From Todiramphus chloris collaris (Eukaryota > Chordata > Aves > Coraciiformes > Alcedinidae): 64,000 nt of DNA. Below are positions 39,245-50,757 of this stretch, piece after piece; within the stretch, counting starts at the first letter, position 1; every line of letters begins with the position of its first letter. The position numbers were made by a program, and so were the translations under genes. Location: positions 51,130,401-51,194,400 of the forward strand of contig JANVCC010000020.1 in assembly GCA_025345505.1 (NCBI GenBank), written 5' to 3'. The notes below the pieces were generated by a model. It had not been told where the DNA came from and did no database searches. It saw only the letters and a program-made list of their open reading frames with translations.

Positions 39245-42200
39245 GTAAGAAATCAGGCTGCAATTTCATAGAGTGTAGGTGATGATTAAAGTGTTTTGTA
39301 TTTAACAACAAGGAAAGTCCATTTCCATTCATGCTTCACTCAATTTTTTTTTTCCTCCATGTGAAAGGGGAAAAATATGGTTATTTTCATCTGGTCAGGC
39401 ACCCTTGCAAGGACTGACAAATTGGTTCTTTTCATACAAAGAAGCTTTTTTTGCTAGGCATGGCTCTCCATTTACGATTTTCTTCAACATTCTCAAAAAT
39501 ACCTGCTTAAAATGGATGAAGGAAGTGCTATGATCCCTTTCTTTACGCAGGTCACAAATTATTCTTCATTTAAGATTCTGGATAAGACTCACAATCTCAC
39601 TGGCTTTCCTGGATGCCAAAAACCTCTGCACCAATCTGGAGCTATGCTCTGTGAGTCCTCTACAAAGCAATCTGGAGAAGAGCACCCGAAAACACCATTT
39701 CTTTTTCCACTATTATGTTCCTTCGAGATGAGGGACAGCCTTTCTTTTCAAACAGCATCTTTTTTACCCTGGGCACATCATCCAGATTAGACAATGAGGG
39801 TCAGAAGCCGTGCATGTTACGTTGCTCTGGTCCATGTCCTCTCTATCCCCTCTTAGATATGTTTCCCCAGCACCACCCTTGTTAAGTTGCTATTTCTATT
39901 CTGCTAGCAAGCATTAGGAAAGCAGGAAGTCTTAAACATAAGGCTGGGAAAGCAAGGTATAAAAGGAAGGAAGACTGAGAACTTTGCTTTGTGCTCTTCA
40001 GGTACCCTGACATTTCCAAATGCCTTGGATATTGTGGGCTCTTGTAATTTAATTGCAAAAGCACATTTGGTGATAACAGGAATTTATTGTATTCCCTAGT
40101 GTTCATTTTCTAGCCATTTTTTAAACTGTTTGATAATCGTATTCCTACAATGCACATTAAGAAAAATGATGCCAAATGTTCACCGTCTTTTTTTTCTTTA
40201 TTCCAAACATGATTGTTTATAAAATATTAAAAAAACACCCTTTAGTTTGCTTAAAGCTTTTCAGAGGTTAAAGTTTTCTAATTTAGGTTTTAGACTGTAA
40301 CAGCAGCCTTGCATAAACATTATGAGCCCTTAAAAAATTAATAACTAAATATTCAGCACATTGTTTGCAAGAAATGTATCGCCCATTGCTTGCAGATTTA
40401 GCTCAGTTGGTGAGGCACAATGCGGAGAGAAGCATACAGAAAGGAAAGCTGCCATCATTCAGCCATCTGAAAGCTCATCTGTGCATGGAGATACTTCATG
40501 AGATGTACCCCTGAACCGTTTTCTGGGCAGAGATCTCTTAGTTCAGGACAGAGCAAAGAAGCGACTGCTCCGTTTCAATTCAATCCACATTCAAAGGCAC
40601 TCGTATTCCAAAATAAATATCTTAATTTAGGTGGAATAGCTGTTGCAATTTAAATGTATGTGCTACCTCAAACTGAATTAATTTTCAAGTGTAGACAAGC
40701 TTTAAGCACTCGGAGGCTGACTTTTAATTAGTACAGCTGACAGCACCACCACAGAGCAGGTTTATCTTAATGACAGAAGCTGAACTTCATTAAGTTTTCC
40801 AAGCAGCATAAGAAAATGCAAATAAGACAGAGCCCTCTAAAGGGTTTCTGACTACCCCTGTCATTTTTATTACTGATATGATTTTCAGTCATAATCCCAT
40901 CAGCTTCCCCTTGTTATTGTCCATGTCAGCTGTGTTCCAACTTGGCACCGTATCCAAATAGTTGAGTGGCACAGCAAGGCTTCTCTGAGAGGATGGCAGA
41001 AGGTGACACTATTGTTGGGAACAATGCACAGCCACGGCCCTGAGCAATCCCACGGGGTTTTGTGCCATGATTGTCCAAGATGGTGCAAGCAGAGGAGAGT
41101 CTTGCTTTCCTCCTGCTTTCTGAGACATGGACCATGCTGTACCACGCTTGTAGTCATCACCAAGAAGCAGAGTAGCTACAACTGGAATGTCCCTAACCCT
41201 TCGAAAGCATGTATTTAATGCATCATCTTCCCTCAGGTAGGAAAATGAGCAAAATAAGCTTGTCTTTGCCCGCAATTGGCAATGCAATCTCAGATGTCTG
41301 TGTTCTGTGTTAATCAGCAACTGGGAGCTGGTTTATTCAGCAGCCTGAAAACCAGAGTGCCTGCAGTGACCCAGGGAAGTATAAGGTTGCAGAGCACTCA
41401 CGGCTGCAACAAAAGCAGGGTATGACCCCAGACTGGAGATTAAAAGCTGCTGGCAACTTTCTGCAGTGTCTGGATTTGGATGGTGCCTTATTTCACTTCT
41501 GCTTTTAGGCAACAGTTGTTGGGTAGAAAAAGCCATCAAGCAATATAGCACCAAATAATTTTTTTATTTAGTTAGAAGCAGCAGACCCTTACTGACATTT
41601 CCCCACCACCCCAGTACTCCGCTTCACTCTCAGAACTGCTGTAAAAGCCAGCATCAAACTTCTGGAGCTGGTCTAGCTCCAGGAAATACTAGGGCCAGAA
41701 GAAAAAGCTATTTTGGGGGTAAGGAGGAGAGAAATGTAGAGGAAATAAAGTCAGTTTGTTACTTAAAAAAAAAAAAGTTGGAAGAGGATAATGTGTTTAT
41801 GTTTAACAATGATTTTTTTTATTACAAATGTGATGTACAATGACAGTGTGTTAAATTCACTAGTCAACAGGGGACAATACAGAACAATCTGAGGCAAAAG
41901 GAAACAGATGCAATTCTGTCTGCAGCTTCACACGTCTGTTCTGCAAACCAGCACTCCTCCTAGAAGTGATCCAATAAAAATTATATTAAATGTTATTGTG
42001 TTAGTGGCACTAGTTGTTAGAGTGAGGGGCCAGAAAGCTTACCCAGGAGCTGCACCTTTCCTGTCTTTTACTGCAGAAACGAGTCTGTTTCTGGTTACAG
42101 CAATACTACAATCAGAAAACTATAGAAATCATCTTGGAGTGCTTAGCAGGGTGGAGTGGGTGGCTCAAAATCAGTGGCACAGATAATAAAAGTAATAAGC

Positions 42201-43491
42201 AAAGGCACATCAGGAAGGTTGGAAACAAAATGTTGAGATGGTATTCAAATGAAATTAAAAAAAAAGGAAACTTCTAAAGTTATAGAAGAAATGTGTGTGA
42301 TGTATCTTCCCCTGCCCTATTTTTTGATGCTGTCAGAGTTTAAACCAGTGTTAAGTTGCCCCAAATTAAGTTCCTTTCAGTGTATCTGATCAACAAATCT
42401 CTGGAACAGAAAAAAAACCTGAGAACTTGACACCCAAACGCTTCTCCACACAGGAGGACACAGGAAACCTTGCTGGCTTATAAAGTAGATGAAATTGTAA
42501 TTTTTCCATATAGACTTACTCTGAATTTAAACAGTGATAACCTGGGAACTGAAGTAGAGTGAAATGAGGCAAAATAAATAATACCAGCAGTCTCATGTGA
42601 TAGTCATCAGGCTTTAAAGGGAGTCTAGATGATCTCCCTTAAATACAAAACTTTGGGTTTTTGGGATTAAATACCCTGAGTACCCCTTTGCAGGTAAACC
42701 CTGTGCAGAACTTTCAGGTGTCCTTACTGTGGCAGTGTTGTTCTTGGGTAAGCCATAGTCAATAGAGGGAAGTGAGATGTTTCCTCATATAACAGGGATG
42801 CTGTTATACAACCTGATTGGCCGTTTCTGTTTCATCATGAGCCATAACCCCAGATTATTTCCACAATACACTACAGATGGCAGTCCAGCCCAAATGGGGA
42901 CAAAAAGGATTTATTTCCTGGCAGAAAATGTGGCGTAGCAATCCTTTGCTTAATCCACAGGAAGCGGCACTTCAGAGAGGCAGCCATGGAAGAGCAGTTT
43001 TAGCATGTGAGGACTGAGAGTTGAACACTCAGTAGCATTAACAATAGCATTAGGGATACAGATATATACTTCATTTCAAACTTTTTTTTTTTTTTTTCTA
43101 ATTGCCTAACTTTCAAAGCCCCTGATTTGAGCCTGTGCTTATAAAGCCATTTCTTCAAAGCACAGCTGCTCTGCATTTTCAAGGGTGCCCCAGGTTGGAC
43201 AGCTAAATCTAGGAGCTTACAAAGTCTTTGCCCTTTTTTATTGCCTTGGTCTTCACATCGCAACCTCTGAGGTGAGGGAGTCCATCTAAGAGCCTCCAGC
43301 TCCTCTGAGCGCTAAGCAGTGACTCAGCTGCCTCCTGCTTCCCTCCCGTCAGCATGGTTGCCCTTTGTGGGGACCATGTGCTCAGCCCAGGAGGAGCTTT
43401 TTGCCAGTCAGTAAGGTATCTCCCTGCCTCCTGTTGACCCCAGGGTAACAGCTCTGAAAGGGGGATGGAAACAGGGGCAGCAGAAGGAGGG
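39245..43491. other. Unannotated interval, no gene seen
   Basis: No supported gene. It contains a tRNA-like A-box segment at 40392-40416, a homeodomain/octamer-rich stretch at 40600-40860, an A run near 41766 and a T16 run at 43082-43097. The last 230 bp before the CR1 are noticeably more GC-rich. Confidence 0.5.
43082..43097 (+). repeat. T16 homopolymer
   Basis: Sixteen consecutive T. Simple repeat. Confidence 0.85.
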
Positions 43492-44666
43492 AAAGGGAGA
43501 ACTGGTAGAGCAGTGGATGTGGTTTATCTTCATTTCATTTAAGCATTTGACACAGTCTCCCACAGCATCCTTGCAGCTAAACTGAGGCAGTGTGGTCTGG
43601 ATGATCGGGTAGTGAGGTGGATTGGGAACTGGTTGAAGGAAAGAAGCCAGAGAGCTGTGGTCTGTGGGATGGAGTCTAGTTGGAGAACTGTAACTAGTGG
43701 GGTCCCACAGGGGTCAGTTCTGGGACCAGTTCTGTTCAACATATTCATCAATGACCTGGATGAGGGCACAGACTGAACTGTCAGCAAGTTTGCTGATGAC
43801 ACCAAACTGGGTGAAGTGGCTGACACACCAGAAGGCTGTGCTGCCATTCAGTGAGATTTGGACAGCCTGGAGAGTTGGGCAGGAAGAAATTTAATGAAAT
43901 TCAACAAGGGCAAGTGTAGAGGCTTGCACCTGGGAAAGAATAACCCCGGGTACCAGTATAGGTTGGGGACTGACCTGTTGGAAGGCAGTGAAGAGGAAAA
44001 GGATCTGGGGGTCCTAGCTGATGGGAGGCTGACCATGAGCCAGCAGTGTGCTCTTGTGGACAAGAGGGCCAGTGCCATTCTGGGGTGTATTAAAAGGGAT
44101 GTGGCTAGTAGGTTGAGAGAGTTTCTCCTGCCCCTCTACTCTGCCCTGGTAAGGCTGCACCTGGAGCACTGTGTCCAGTTCTGGGCCCCCCAGTTCAAGA
44201 GGGACATAGAATTGCTTGAGAGAGTCCAGCGCAGAGCCACAAAGATGATTAAAGGAGTGGAGCGTCTCTCTTATGAGGAAAGACTGAGGGAGCTGGGGCT
44301 CTTTAGCTTGGAGAAGAGGAAACTGAGGGGTGACCTCATCAATGTTTATAAATATATAAAGGGTGAGTGCCAGGAAGATGGAGCTAGGCTCTTCTCGGTG
44401 TTGCCTGATGATAGGACAAGGGGCAATGGGTGGAAGCTGAGGCATAGGAAGTTTCATGCAAACATGAAGAGGAATTTTTTCACTGTGAGAGTGACGGAGC
44501 ACTGGAACAGGCTGCCCAGGGGGGTTGTGGAGTCTCCCTCTCTGGAGACATTTAAAACCTGCCTGGAGATGTTCCTGTGTGATCTGGTCTAGGTGATTCT
44601 GTTCTGGCAGGGGGGTTGGATTAGATGATCTTTTGAGGTCCCTTACAGCCCCTGTGATTCTGTGAT
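43492..44666 (+). mobile_element. CR1 LINE, 5'-truncated, well preserved
   Basis: About 1.17 kb of the 3' end of a CR1 retrotransposon. It starts inside the reverse-transcriptase palm (VDVVYL, then AFDTVSHSI) and runs through [18 protein letters not shown], the catalytic FADDTKLG (codons near 43789-43812), the thumb and the C-terminal segment ending FLCDLV. A short 3' UTR follows with GGGGGGTTGGATTAGATGA and a terminal CTGTGATTCTGTGAT, the CR1-type short tandem end. Full CR1 elements are about 4.5 kb, so endonuclease and 5' parts are missing. Only three nonsense changes disrupt the frame, so it is the youngest-looking CR1 here. Confidence 0.96.
43513..44592 (+). pseudogene. CR1 ORF2 reverse transcriptase, partial, three stops
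   Basis: Read in a single frame of 360 codons with no frameshift. Stops are TAA at 43540-43542 (at the lysine of FSKAFDT), TGA at 43774-43776 and TGA at 43852-43854 (where CAAIQRDL is usual, consistent with CGA to TGA decay). Downstream 244 codons are uninterrupted, starting from a TTG that is not a real initiation site. Landmarks are [89 protein letters not shown] and [19 protein letters not shown]. The catalytic aspartates are present, but the protein lacks its N-terminal two-thirds and cannot act. Confidence 0.94.
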
Positions 44667-45000
44667 CTGCCATGCTAGGGAGTTGGGGATGCCTTGCTGT
44701 GAAGGGCTGCCAGCCTGACAGTAAATGGCCACCACCGCCTCCCTTCATGTCACCTCACAGTGCCTCACCCTCTCCAGAGCCTTCACCACTTAAGTTGGGT
44801 CATATCTTCACCTGCCAGAGTAGCGGGTTTTTATATTTTTGTGTGCTACAGCTTTTCCTAGTGTATAATAAGAAAGAAATCCTAGGTGGCAGCACCTGCT
44901 TTGAGGCATTTAGTGCAGCATGCCTGGGAGAGACCAGCATTATTCTCTGTCTCCTTTCCCTGGGTTTTTATAGAGCTGAGGTTCTCAATAAAAACTTAGC
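44667..45000. other. Spacer between two convergent CR1 elements
   Basis: 334 bp of unannotated sequence between the 3' end of the plus-strand CR1 and the 3' end of the minus-strand CR1. No gene signal. An AATAAA lies near 44988 in a plus-strand stretch reading CTCAATAAAAACTTAG, just before the second element. Confidence 0.6.
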
Positions 45001-45507
45001 ATCATAGAATGGCTCGGGCTGGAAGGGACTTCCGAAGGTCATCTAGTCCAGCCCTCCTGCAGTGAGCAGGGATACCTTCAACTAGACCACGCTGCTCAGA
45101 GCCTTGTCCAACCTCACCTTGACTATCTCCAGGGATGGGGCCTCAACCACCTCCCTGGGGAGCCTATTCCGCTGTTCTACCACCCTCAATGTAAAGAACT
45201 TCTTCCTGATATCCAATCTAAATCTACTCTTCTCTAATTTAAACCCATTACCCCTCGTGCTTTCACTACAGGCCCTTGTAAACAGCCCCTCTCCAGCCTT
45301 CCTGTAGGCCCCCTTCAGGTACTGGAAGGTTGCTAGTACATCTTCCCAGTGGCTTCCTTCTCCGGGCTGAACAACCCCAGCTCCCTCAGCCTGTCCTTGG
45401 AGAGGTGTTCCAGCCCTCTGATCATCTTTGTGGCCCTCCTCTGGACCCGCTCCATCAGGTCCATGTCTTCCCTGTGTTGAGGGCTCCAGAGCTGGATGCA
45501 GTACTTC
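45001..45507 (-). mobile_element. CR1 LINE, 5'-truncated, minus strand, different subfamily
   Basis: The left edge ATCATAGAATGGCTCGGGCTG is the reverse complement of the classic CR1 3' end (ATTCTATGAT). On the minus strand the body reads [19 protein letters not shown] and [14 protein letters not shown]. After a frameshift come sequences related to GEGLFTRACSE, RGNGFK, LDIRKKFFTLRVVEQ and NRLPREVVEAP. The 3' UTR is the GGACTAGATGACCTTCGGAAG type with GGGACTTCC spacing, unlike the copy at 44.6 kb, so it belongs to another subfamily. The 5' edge falls near GAGCTGGATGCAGTACT at about 45507, where similarity to the CR1 consensus ends. Confidence 0.94.
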
Positions 45508-48500
45508 TTGGGCATCTTCAGCACAGGCCTTAACCTTATCTTGAATATGTTATTTTTATTACAAGGGTCCATTATCTGCAGAAAAGGAAGTTCAAAGTGC
45601 TGACTGAACAGCCTCCTCTCACCGCAGTAAGGACACTGCAGTAAGAAAACCACATTTTCCTTTCTGGTCACGTATTCTTCATGAAATGTAAATAAATACT
45701 AGGCTATGCAGCATATGTGTTTGCAGAATACAATGTTATTTAGAAATTGAAGGACTCTTGCCAGGCAAAACAATGGGCAGATATATTTTTTTGTCTCTAG
45801 AAATAAAACTTTACACTTGATCTCATCAGGTTTGTTAAAGCATTGTAAATGTGTATTACAGTCGAATCAGTTTACTTTATGTTCAAGTTACTTTATTGGA
45901 CTATGATAAACAGATTCAGAGTCTATAAATCCTTAAAAAAAAATAGAATTTATTTCACTGTGGAAGATTATTGCATCTGAAAATAAATCCACACTAAAAC
46001 ATGGCAAACATTAAACTTAATCCAGAACCAAAGTTAAAAAAATCTTCAGATGGGAATGTCCATATACTACTTTTCAGGAGTTTAACCTGGAGTGATTTAA
46101 TGTTTTTTAAATAAAAATTAATTTCTGTTTGTAGACACCCACTGAAACACTTTATCCTGGTCTATGTAACTGAATTGTTGCAGTGACCTGTGGGAAGCGT
46201 AGTTCCTCTCTACAGGCTTAGGTGTTTTGCCAGACAGTTGCATGTTAGTATCATTGTAGTACTAATATTTTGACTCCCTCTCACAAATCAAATATTGCAA
46301 TATCAGTTTACTTAACCTAAGGCAAAATATTTTGATCTTGCCTCCTAAATGAAACCCAAACATTTTTGAGAAAGCACAGCTTTCCATTCCAAGAACCTCT
46401 TTGCTAAAGTAAATGTATTTCAGTGGAACACTCCTAAGCTGTTTCAACTTCTAACTACAGTTTCAAAAAGCACAATATTTTATAACCTTGTTTGCTAGAT
46501 AAGATGCAAACTTTCTGCGTGTTTTTCTAAATAAACAAAACATTAGTTAGAACTGTAATACAGACAGAAAGCAAACCTTTTAACCAAGTTAGAAGATGTT
46601 TGAGGAAATGTTTTGCCAGGTAAATACATTATTGATTACTTTAGAACAAAATGAGCCAAGAGCATAACTAGGCAAATAACTTGGGTCAATATTTATGAAC
46701 AGTTTTATGAGTTCTGTAGAACTGCAGAGGAAAAAGTCAACGGCAGTGAGATTGTGGTGCCAAATATGCTTAACAAATGTGGTGTTTCTGATGCCGTGGT
46801 GACCCCTTCCATTATCTTCTTATCACACTGCACAATAAAGTAAGATATGCTTCTGACATGGGCCCTGGAAACCTGCTGTCTTGATAGTCTACCTGAAGAA
46901 ACACAGAACTTATTTGAGAATGACAGACTTAGGGGCCAAATTCCTTAATGCTTAAGGTTTTGAGACTTAGCATTGGAAACAAATTTGTAAACTTACGACT
47001 CCAGCTCCCATTCATTCCTGGCTAAGCAAACGTTTTCCTTGATTAAAGGACTGCAAAGTGTCAGAATAAAATGCACTTTTAGCATAATTGCTTTACCTAT
47101 GATGCTGAAATGACTATTGTGTCAGAGTTCTGGTATTTTTCATGGTTCAAAGACACATCCCCACACCCCCCACTCCCCTCCCAAATTACTTGAAAGGGGA
47201 ATCTTGCAGAAATCCTGTTAGCAGAAAGCAATGTAATAAACAAGCCTGGTTTTGAAACCGTGAAGTGCTGTCATCCATAAGAATAATCCTGAATAAACTG
47301 TCTGACAGCCTGAAGCCCAGACTGTTCTTTGTGGACTTGTGGGTAATTGCCACAGTGAAGAACATGCATATATTAAATTAAAGGTATGATTTTTTAAATT
47401 ACTTTTTTTTACTCAGTTAAATGCGTTAAATCCTATACTTGCTTCACTCACTGTCAGCATACGGCTTCAGGCATCCCTGTAATGTAATAAGTGATGGAGT
47501 TATACACACAGCCGTTGTTCTGTGGCAGATGACAGCACAGCTTTGCATTAATATCAGGCTATTATTAATAACACTAATATATTCACTTGTAGAGACAGTG
47601 CATCTGACAAAAGGCTTATTATCTTTGAATCGGGTAGTCTGGATAGTTTCTACACTTCATTGACTAATGTCACTTTTGCAAACAGCTGGTCATGGGTGTG
47701 TCACCTTTAAAAACAAACATCATATGACTTTATTAAATTCAACCCTTGTTTTTATCTGCTTGGCTTCTGAACCATGGCTGCTACCTCAAGACAGACTAAT
47801 AACCAAGGGATTAACAGCAAATACATTGTGCGCATATGCTTCGGATGATATGGCTGATCTTTAGGAGATGACAAAATAAATTCATTTACTCTTCAAGAGT
47901 GGCAAAACAGCCTCACAGACCAGCAAAAACTCTCCATCCTATTTCATAGAATTGTGCTGTAATTAGTGAGCATGTTAAATTATATTATCCGCAATATAAG
48001 ACCATATTGCAGGATCCTGGTGGCTTATGTAAACCACAAATCACTGGCCAGTAAACGATCATTTCAAAAAGAGACCATTAAAGTCACCCAAACCGAGAGG
48101 AGAAATGGAGAAAGCTATGTTTTTAATAAAGTAGCTTATATCACAAACCAACTGGCTAAGAATAAACAGTTTACAATACTAAATCAGTGGTTATTTTGAG
48201 GTGATATTTTTCTTTGTATCATGCACTCACTATGAGACAGAGAGTATTAATTCCCAGAATATTTATACACTAATGTTTTACATGTATTACACTGACAAGA
48301 AGGAGAGTTTTCAAAAGCAACAGACTAATCTAACCTAAGACAATGTAACATCACAAACCTTTTTATGAGCTTTTGAAAAAATCACAGGTAAAGCCTTTGG
48401 GTTTGTTTTTCTCTAAGCACAGGCAGGAGCAGGGACCTGCTGGGGTGTGTAGGAGATGTCTCCTGAGCATATTATTGCAGTGACTCTCAGAGGTGGACAT

Positions 48501-50757
48501 GGTGGCTACCTGGTTCTGGTGTGTGTGTGTCCTGTGCTGCCAAGGGACGAAGCTTATTCTCACCTTGTGTGACCTGGGGACAGCCCCAGGCCTTCCACCC
48601 TTCCAGATGATCCACCTGTCTCTGGATTTGGTTCACAGACAGTACACCCCTGTGCTCCTCTATGGTTTCTAGTGTCCACCAGGATGGACACTGATAAAGG
48701 AAACCAGAGAGACAGAGGAGTATTTGGAGTAACACACTGGGGAATGAGACACAAGCAGTGAGCATGGTGCTTCTGTGGGGTTGTGGTTTAGAGACAGGAC
48801 ATTTAGTTCCTACAAATGATTTGCTGAATGTTTCTTATAAACCCCCTATCTAGAATTGTAAGATCTGTCAAAGTTCCCTGGGATTTTTACCAGCATAATA
48901 ACCACAGTAAATGACTGTATTAGCACAGAGAGAACATGCATGAAGTGATTAATAGATTTTTTTTTCAAAGTCATAGATAAAAATGAAGAACAGAGCAAAG
49001 GAAAACCATCATATTAACTCTGTGGGAGCTCCTCAATTAATTGGCACATAATCAGGTACAGCTGCTAATAATCATGAAGCTCTTTAAACCAACACACACA
49101 GAGGACTGTCAATAAGACCTTAAGAGCTAGAGATTAGAGAATATGCAAATATTCTTTGAAATTCAGGTTGTGGGATGAAAGTCATGTCTTATAAGCTTAC
49201 AGATCACTGATCTTGTGTTCTGCTTATGTCAACATGTGACAATATGGGATTCCCTCATGTGGTAAACCATCTCTTCCACTACTTGAGGGTCACTGAGTAA
49301 TAACTGTCAGAAGATACCTTTTTTTTTTTTCTGTTTTCTGTATCTTGGTAATACCAGTCTTCAGAGCACCCAGTCTTCTTGATGGGATATTCTGCAGATT
49401 TTTTGAGGGATCTCCTTTTATAGGATGCTGTTGTCACTGGGAGAAGCTACCTACCTCAGCTTGCCAGAGCAACCACTGGGTCGCGCAATACCAGGCGTCT
49501 TCAAATAAGAACATAAATTTAAGAAAGAAATTGATTGTATAGAAATAAAAAATTGAGCTCCTCATTACAACCTTAGAAGCAGTTACAGACACAGCAAAAA
49601 AAAATCCCCAAACATTTAAGAAACCTACTGTGACTCTTAACAACAACCTCTTGTTGTAGCTGTCACTTAAGAGTTTTCCTTCCAGCTCTCAAAGTCAAGG
49701 GACCAATTCAGCAGGATTGCCCCTGCCCAGGGCTGGCTTTCGAAGTAGGCTGTCATCCTGGGGTTTCCATCAACTAATACTCAAGGGGTTTTTTGTTGCT
49801 ATTGAAAACATACAAAGCTTCAAGGACCTCTCTGTTTCTTTACTTGCTTAGGGTCTCTTGGCCTCCTGCAGTCTTGGTGTGGCTCTTACGTATTCACATA
49901 TGCATTAATGAAATATGTTTAACATGAAACATGCCAGCTCTGGTTTGTGGAGAGGGTCTCTGGAGCTCTGAGCTTTTCCTGTTCTTCAGAGCGTCAACTA
50001 AATTGTATTTAGATGTGTTGTTGTAATGTTTTGTTAATTCCATAAGTCTACTTGCACAACATTAATGTCCTTTGGCTTCATGGCACTTTTACAGTGACCA
50101 AACAAGCCATTTTGCTATACACTAGTCATTTTAGGATTTGTTCTGCCAAAGAGATATACCAGGTTTGTATTTCATTGCTTCAAGAATGGCTTTTGGGACA
50201 CAGGAAACACCTTTTTTTTTTTTCAGTCAGTTGAAGCTGTGACAGTTTTTGGGTATTTCTTTGTAAAACTAATCAGCAGCTGCATTTGTTTCTTCTTTCC
50301 AAAATATCATTCTCTATCTTGGCCTATACATTTCTCTTTATATTCACAAATGTAATATGCATTAAGTGTGACAGACATGCTCTCTTCTCTTCTTTGAGGT
50401 GATTACTTCTGTTCATATCTGCAGCATGCTGATTTTATGATCTCCTCCCCCCAAACCCCAAAAACAAACAAACAAAAAACCCAAAACATAAATAAAACAA
50501 ACAAACAAACAAAAAGTGAAAGGAGACATGAGTAAATATAGACACTTGTGTAAAATCTAGTGCTGGCTGTTTCCTGGTGATTAATAGCTATCAGAGCCAA
50601 ATTAGCCAAGCTGCTCTGGAGGCACAAATGATTAACAAATAGGGACCTCAGAGCCAGGAAAAAGTATGAAGTTGAAAAACAGAGTTCAGAAGAGGAGGTA
50701 AAGGTGAAACAATTAGTGAGGTGTGGGCTGAAGTCCTTAAGGTAATCTTTGCTGGTT
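45508..50757. other. Unannotated AT-rich interval, no gene seen
   Basis: No supported gene. The 47.4-48.2 kb part is AT-rich, with several ATTA/TAAT cores and no repeats, which is compatible with conserved non-coding DNA but cannot be tested here. A C-rich stretch (47160-47182), a T run near 49319 and a CAAA-rich microsatellite (50461-50515) are the visible simple sequences. Confidence 0.55.
50461..50515 (+). repeat. Imperfect (CAAA)n microsatellite
   Basis: AAACAAACAAAC units interrupted by CCAAAACATAAAT, then four further CAAA units. Simple repeat. Confidence 0.85.

Noticed and set aside
39001-39282. Beta-defensin interpretation of the cysteine-rich frame
   Set aside because: The cysteine spacing does not fit the six-cysteine pattern ending in CC, and no ATG or signal-peptide exon was found nearby.
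44014-44748. Minus-strand open frame of 244 codons across the plus-strand CR1
   Set aside because: It is the antisense shadow of the CR1 reverse-transcriptase frame. It has no family resemblance of its own, and CR1 coding sequence often leaves the opposite strand open.
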